DNA from: Alkalihalobacillus sp. BA299
Lineage (GTDB): Bacteria; Bacillota; Bacilli; Bacillales; Bacillaceae_F
Assembly (NCBI RefSeq): GCF_017745675.1
Contig: NZ_JAFLJM010000010.1
Span: forward strand, 1 to 64,000
Direction: 5' to 3'
DNA length: 64,000 nucleotides
Made by a program: the position numbers and the translations under genes. Position 1 is the first letter of the stretch; each line of letters starts with the position of its first letter. The notes under the pieces were generated by a model that was not told the DNA's origin, did no database searches, and was given only the letters and a program-made list of their open reading frames with translations. This document shows, piece after piece, positions 59,728-64,000 of this stretch.

Positions 59728-61101
59728 TTAATCAAAACAAACCGCTTTACCCAAAAGCGTATCTTTCAGTTGACGTCTCTGATCATAAACAATTGAACCT
59801 CGTACGATAGTCAAAACGACTCTTCCTCTTGTTTCTTTATCTATATATGGTGAATATTGATTTTTAAATAAGATATCCGATGATTTAACAACATAAGAAT
59901 GGTTTGGATCAAAAATTGTAAAATCTGCATCGTTGTCTATTTCAATACTTCCCTTCGTCTGGCGAAGGTCAAAGCGGTTTGCTACATTTGAGGTCATAAG
60001 TGGAACAACCTTTTCTAAAGGTATACCTCTTCGAACCGCTTCTCCAATGAAGAAAGGAAAACCAAACTGTACACCTTGTATACCACCCCAAGACAGCCAA
60101 ATATTATCATTGCCTACTTCTCTCATCGATATCGGACAAGGAGAGTGATCGGTTCCTATCGTATCTACCCATCCATTTTCAATGCATTTCCACAATTTTT
60201 CGATCGTATCCAAATCACGTAACGGTGGTGCGCATTTTAATATTGGTCCAGTCCGGAGGAAATCATGATCACTAAAAAGTAAATAATGGGGACACACTTC
60301 TACCGTTACGTTGCACCCTTTTTCTTTGTAATAAGATATTAACTCAATAGCTTCTGGTGAGCTAACATGGACAAAATGAACTGAGGCACCGGTTTCTTCT
60401 ACGAGAGACAACGCATGATGGATTGCTGACAATTCTGCACTTAAAGGCCGACTATTGAGAAATGCTTGGTGATCCCGTCTTTGATCTTTTTGCAATTGAG
60501 ATGTATAATGCTCAATTAAACTTTGATCTTCAGCATGCAAGGCTAATAGGCTGTTTAGTTTTTTACAGACGATCATCGCTTCCTTTAATTGATCCTTCGA
60601 TAAAAAGAGAAAATCACTAATACCACTTTCAGATAAAAAAGCTTTAAACCCAACTATTCCTGCTTCTTTCATTCGCATTAATTCAAATTCGTTACTAATA
60701 TTTTCAGCCGTGATTCCTCCCCATAACCCGAAATCAATAAATGTACGGGAGCAAACATGCTCCTTTTTATTTTTTAGGATCAAAGAGCTAATGACAGACG
60801 GACTACTATTTAACGGCATATCAAATACAGTCGTAATTCCACCTGCAGCTGCTGCTTTACTTCCAGTTAGAAATCCCTCCCACGTCTCTCTTCCTGGATC
60901 ATTAAAATGAACGTGAGCATCGATAAAGCCAGGAAGAACATAGCAACCCGTTGCATTGATGACTTGCAAAGCTATTTGATCATTTGAATTTACATTAGAT
61001 TGCACAATGGATTCAATTTTGTTATTTTGCACAATAAGGTCAACTTGTTGAAACGTCCTGTTTCTATAAACTAAGCCGTTTTTAATTATTAATTGCTTCA
61101 A
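59728..61101 (-). CDS. pucH: Allantoinase PucH
   Basis: The 457-residue metal-dependent amidohydrolase opens allantoin to allantoate. Metal ligands and the conserved regions are seen: VLPGFIDAHVHFNDPGRETWEGFLTGSKAAAAGGITT, carboxylated Lys in VGFKAFLSESG, HAEDQSLI, HFVHVSSPEAIEL and IGTDHSPCP. The frame is open to 61233, but GGAGGG lies seven bases before the TTG at 61101 and the longer form has no homology. It is divergent from pucR. A 202-bp gap separates it from the OHCU decarboxylase gene. Confidence 0.94.
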   Translation of the reverse strand: MKQLIIKNGLVYRNRTFQQVDLIVQNNKIESIVQSNVNSNDQIALQVINATGCYVLPGFIDAHVHFNDPGRETWEGFLTGSKAAAAGGITTVFDMPLNSSPSVISSLILKNKKEHVCSRTFIDFGLWGGITAENISNEFELMRMKEAGIVGFKAFLSESGISDFLFLSKDQLKEAMIVCKKLNSLLALHAEDQSLIEHYTSQLQKDQRRDHQAFLNSRPLSAELSAIHHALSLVEETGASVHFVHVSSPEAIELISYYKEKGCNVTVEVCPHYLLFSDHDFLRTGPILKCAPPLRDLDTIEKLWKCIENGWVDTIGTDHSPCPISMREVGNDNIWLSWGGIQGVQFGFPFFIGEAVRRGIPLEKVVPLMTSNVANRFDLRQTKGSIEIDNDADFTIFDPNHSYVVKSSDILFKNQYSPYIDKETRGRVVLTIVRGSIVYDQRRQLKDTLLGKAVCFD

Positions 61102-61272
61102 TCCGTCTCCCTCCTCAGTTATGGAATTATATTGGGATGATATCTCTATTTTGGATGAATTAACTAAATGTGCGATAAAAATTGTCAATAAACATGACAT
61201 AAAAGTTTCAGTTTCATATATTTTTTTGTACATTTAATACAATGAAATGTGAGGTGGAAGGAGTGGAAATGA
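61102..61272. promoter_or_regulatory. Divergent pucH/pucR control region
   Basis: 171 bp between pucH and pucR, where PucR-type operators are expected. I see TTGACA-like and AT-rich boxes but cannot fix operator sequences. Confidence 0.4.
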
Positions 61273-62925
61273 TTGCAATTAAAAGAAATATTAGCACTTC
61301 CTACATTTAAAGAGGCAAAAGTCGTTGCGGGTCATGAAGGATTAAATAAGAGTGTTCAATCCATTAATCTCATGGATGCTCCAGACATTATTCACTATTT
61401 AAAGCGAGATCAATTACTTCTGACAACTGCTTATTCAGTAAGAAATAACCCAAATGCTCTTAATGAATTAGTTAAGCAAATGGCAAAACAAGACTGTGCT
61501 GGACTTGGGTTAAAAACGAAGCGTTATATTGATGAAATCCCTGAGAACTTAATTGAGGTAGCAAATAAGTTTAACTTTCCAATCATTGAATTACCATTAC
61601 ATCACTCACTAGGTGAAATGTTAAATGAAGGATTAAGTTATATCTTAAAGGAACGAACCGAGGAACTGAACTATGCGTTAAATATTCATCGAGAATTTAC
61701 TAATATCATTATGTCAGGTGGTGGTTTTTCCCAAGTGATCAAAAGCCTGGGCTCCATATTAAATACATCCATACTTCTATTAAACTATCGACTTGAAATT
61801 ATGTCTTCTTCTCACCCGATCGATAAAGAGGAGTTTTTTGATGTCTATTGGAATATATACGAGCTGATTAGTAATGAACAATTCGATAATTACAAAGTAC
61901 TAACCATACCTCTTGAAGGAACAACAATAGACTACGAGCAATTCTCAATTTATCCAATCTACACAACAAATCAACAAAAAGGCTATGTCGTTATTTTAGG
62001 TAGCGCTTTAAACGAACAAACCTCTTTTCAACTTGCCGTTGAACAGGCTGCAAATGTTTTATCCTTTGAATTTATGAAAATGCACGCTGTTGAACAACAA
62101 GCAAGAAGGGTAAAAAATGAGTTTTTTACCGATTTAGTTGAGGGGACCATTGCTTCTGAGCAAGAAATAATTAATAGAGGTAAAATTTATTCACTTGATA
62201 AATCTCGACAATACATCTGTCTGACCTGCAAAATTGATGGTGCTTCCGACTATTATTTAGACCATCATCCATTACAAGCTGAAAAAGATATGAACAATAA
62301 AAGAGATCATATCTATGATGTACTAGAAGTTGTTTTGGCGAAAAAGTTTGAGCAAAGTGTCGTTTTTACGAAAGGTGATGTTTTTGCGATCCTCATTGGC
62401 TTTGACTTTTATAATGATAGCGTTGAAAAAGAAGTATATGATTCAATTTTACAAACTCAATTAGATGTTCACATAGCCTCTGATATCTCATTATCATTTG
62501 GCATTAGTAATTATGTTGAAAATGTAAAGGATATTCCCACCACTTTTCAAGAAGCTGTCGACGCCCTTCGTCTTGGATATCGAGAAAATAAAGAAAGGTT
62601 TATTAAGACGTACCGTACCAAAGATCTTACTGAACTGTTAAAGTCGATTCCAACCCAAAAACTAAAAGAATTTTATAAATCCACATTAAAAGACCTTGCC
62701 TTTTCATCAGAAAAGGAAAAAATAGATCTAGTCCAAACGTTAGAATTTTTCCTAAACCATAATTGTCAAATATCAGAAACAGCTAAAAGTATGTATATTC
62801 ACCGAAATACAGTAATTTACCGACTGAAGAAGTGTGAGGAAATCCTTGGAAGAGATATTAAAAACTCAGACGAGACGCTTCGATTAAGAATGGCCCTATT
62901 TGTAAAAACATTACTTCCTCAATAA
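61273..62925 (+). CDS. pucR: PucR-family transcriptional regulator of purine catabolism
   Basis: The 550-residue regulator has an N-terminal PucR domain (LKEILALPTFKEAKVVAGHEGLNKSVQSINLMDAPDI), a central GGDEF-like CdaR region (FGISNYVENVKDIPTTFQEAVDALRLGYRENKER) and a C-terminal HTH (LEFFLNHNCQISETAKSMYIHRNTVIYRLKKCEEIL). In B. subtilis PucR switches on the puc genes, with allantoin, allantoate or ureidoglycolate as inducer. It is divergent from pucH. The start is a TTG at 61273 with GGAGTGGAA upstream. Confidence 0.94.
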   Translation: MQLKEILALPTFKEAKVVAGHEGLNKSVQSINLMDAPDIIHYLKRDQLLLTTAYSVRNNPNALNELVKQMAKQDCAGLGLKTKRYIDEIPENLIEVANKFNFPIIELPLHHSLGEMLNEGLSYILKERTEELNYALNIHREFTNIIMSGGGFSQVIKSLGSILNTSILLLNYRLEIMSSSHPIDKEEFFDVYWNIYELISNEQFDNYKVLTIPLEGTTIDYEQFSIYPIYTTNQQKGYVVILGSALNEQTSFQLAVEQAANVLSFEFMKMHAVEQQARRVKNEFFTDLVEGTIASEQEIINRGKIYSLDKSRQYICLTCKIDGASDYYLDHHPLQAEKDMNNKRDHIYDVLEVVLAKKFEQSVVFTKGDVFAILIGFDFYNDSVEKEVYDSILQTQLDVHIASDISLSFGISNYVENVKDIPTTFQEAVDALRLGYRENKERFIKTYRTKDLTELLKSIPTQKLKEFYKSTLKDLAFSSEKEKIDLVQTLEFFLNHNCQISETAKSMYIHRNTVIYRLKKCEEILGRDIKNSDETLRLRMALFVKTLLPQ

Positions 62926-63020
62926 GGTGAAACTTTACGATGAGATGTAGTTGTACGAAACTGAATACAACTACATCATAATGTAATGTGAAATATGATT
63001 ATAAGTATAGAAACCTTCGA

Positions 63021-64000
63021 TTATTGCTGATCGAGATCCCACTTTTGAATGGAGCTTGTTACTTTACCATTCCGCACTTTGAAGGAAATGGCGTTGTTCT
63101 CTACGATTGGAAACATTCGGGCCGTAAATACCTCTTGACCATCATTAAGAAAAATTTCTATCGATGATGTGTCGACAAAGAATCGAACTTTATCCAAGTG
63201 ATTAAGTTTACATTGGCGAATTTCAGGTTCACCAGTAGCTAAACTTTTACGTTCAAGTGTAAAAATTTGTTCTTTTTTATTATACGCAAGGTGAACACAA
63301 TCTTTAATTGTAATCTCTAGTATATCCGCTTTGATTTCATGGGTATCCATTTGAAGTTCATAAGCTATTCCATCAAGATTAGTAAACGGCTGATCATCTT
63401 GTATTAGCACATTTTCTAGGCTCACCTGATTTTTTCGAAGCGCTTGTAATTCTTCAACAGGTTGTTGATATAAACGTCCGTTAACAAGCTTTAATTCTCG
63501 TGGAATGGTCATACAGTGAACCCAGTGGTAAGGAATAGTCGGATGTTTATCTTCATCTTGTTCAGGAACACCCATCCAACCAAATAACAACCGCCGGCCT
63601 TGATCATCTTCAGTTGTTTGTGGAGCGTAAAACTCAAATCCACGATCGAGCTCTTCGAAATCCCCATGTTCTAGTCCTCCCGTCTCATAGTTCAATGTTC
63701 CAATAAAATAACCCGTGTTATAAACGTTATGATATAACATACCTTCAGGTTGTAGGCCTTGCGGTGAAACGAGTAATACTTCTTTCCCCTTTAAATGAAA
63801 AAGATCAGGACACTCCCACATATAGCCGAAATTTTCTAAACCGTTTATGTTCGTTCCAGCTACATCACCAATCAACAACCAATCCTCAAGCGTTTCAGAT
63901 GAAAATAATACCGCTCTACCTTCTAGTTGTTTCGATTGTGCCCCGATTACCATATACCACTTATCTTTATGCTTCCATACTTTTGGATCACGAAAATGTG
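63021..64000 (-). CDS. Sucrose-6-phosphate hydrolase / beta-fructosidase (GH32), 5' part outside the window
   Basis: The 3' part of a glycoside hydrolase family 32 enzyme (about 325 residues visible). Motifs are HFRDPKVW (RDP), WECPDLF (acid/base Glu) and GWMGVPEQDEDKHP, with a C-terminal beta-sandwich domain ending in SIQKWDLDQQ. It hydrolyses sucrose or sucrose-6-phosphate, as SacA/ScrB. The N-terminal nucleophile region (NDPNG) lies beyond position 64000. Partial; the frame is open to the end of the window. Confidence 0.92.
   Translation of the reverse strand, partial: HFRDPKVWKHKDKWYMVIGAQSKQLEGRAVLFSSETLEDWLLIGDVAGTNINGLENFGYMWECPDLFHLKGKEVLLVSPQGLQPEGMLYHNVYNTGYFIGTLNYETGGLEHGDFEELDRGFEFYAPQTTEDDQGRRLLFGWMGVPEQDEDKHPTIPYHWVHCMTIPRELKLVNGRLYQQPVEELQALRKNQVSLENVLIQDDQPFTNLDGIAYELQMDTHEIKADILEITIKDCVHLAYNKKEQIFTLERKSLATGEPEIRQCKLNHLDKVRFFVDTSSIEIFLNDGQEVFTARMFPIVENNAISFKVRNGKVTSSIQKWDLDQQ

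Noticed and set aside
1-64000. CRISPR arrays, tRNA and rRNA genes, prophage
   Set aside because: No regularly spaced repeats, no cloverleaf or rRNA sequence and no phage structural genes were seen by eye. The 20-bp units at 50787 lack spacers.

Overview
The window looks like chromosomal DNA of an AT-rich, spore-forming member of the Bacillaceae. Ribosome-binding sites are strong AGGAGG type, TTG and GTG starts are frequent, and there are sporulation genes (Sda, a Spo0E-like phosphatase, a YfhD-like peptide), MreBH, YugO, a B. megaterium-type PHA gene set and a puc-type purine catabolism cluster. MqnB and MqnD indicate the futalosine route to menaquinone, which B. subtilis lacks. All calls come from reading the sequence; no database search was run.

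Layout. 1-310: end of an IS3-family element. 0.4-9.7 kb: membrane transporters, a flavin amine oxidase, mreBH, a reductase-like SDR, an EamA permease and a ParB-like protein, followed by a decayed yhfP-like pseudogene. 10.4-25.1 kb: a polyhydroxyalkanoate (PHA) island, the most interesting part of the window. A module of about 5 kb occurs twice in tandem: phasin phaP, a divergent alpha/beta hydrolase, then an operon of two unnamed genes (called Y and X here), phaR and phaC. Copy 1 also has the repressor phaQ. A patatin, a third hydrolase, an SDR and an acyl-CoA ligase flank it. Y is a short relative of PhaR and X is phasin-like; neither belongs to the textbook phaPQ-phaRBC layout. Two operator-like palindromes suggest a PhaQ regulon and a second, TetR-type regulon that links the second PHA operon to the acyl-CoA ligase.

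25.1-45.5 kb: an IS remnant, speD, a cobalamin riboswitch ahead of a 2Fe-2S protein, a TPR-dynamin-like GTPase, the YugO channel, decayed surface-protein and protease fragments, a highly structured 201-bp inverted-repeat element, cstA-like, sda, a GGDEF protein, a FrnE-like oxidoreductase, a D,D-carboxypeptidase, VanW and mqnBD. One copy of a 287-bp dispersed repeat lies here and another lies inside the PHA island.

45.7-63 kb: purine catabolism. Genes for an amidase, a SulP transporter, cofactor maturation (MocA/XdhC), three-subunit xanthine dehydrogenase, a guanine-deaminase-like amidohydrolase behind a purine riboswitch, ureidoglycine aminotransferase, allantoate amidohydrolase, HIU hydrolase, OHCU decarboxylase and allantoinase all run leftward. 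The regulator pucR is divergent at the far end. Together they cover guanine or xanthine to glyoxylate and ammonia, except that no uricase is present in the window. The window ends inside a sucrose-6-phosphate hydrolase-like gene.
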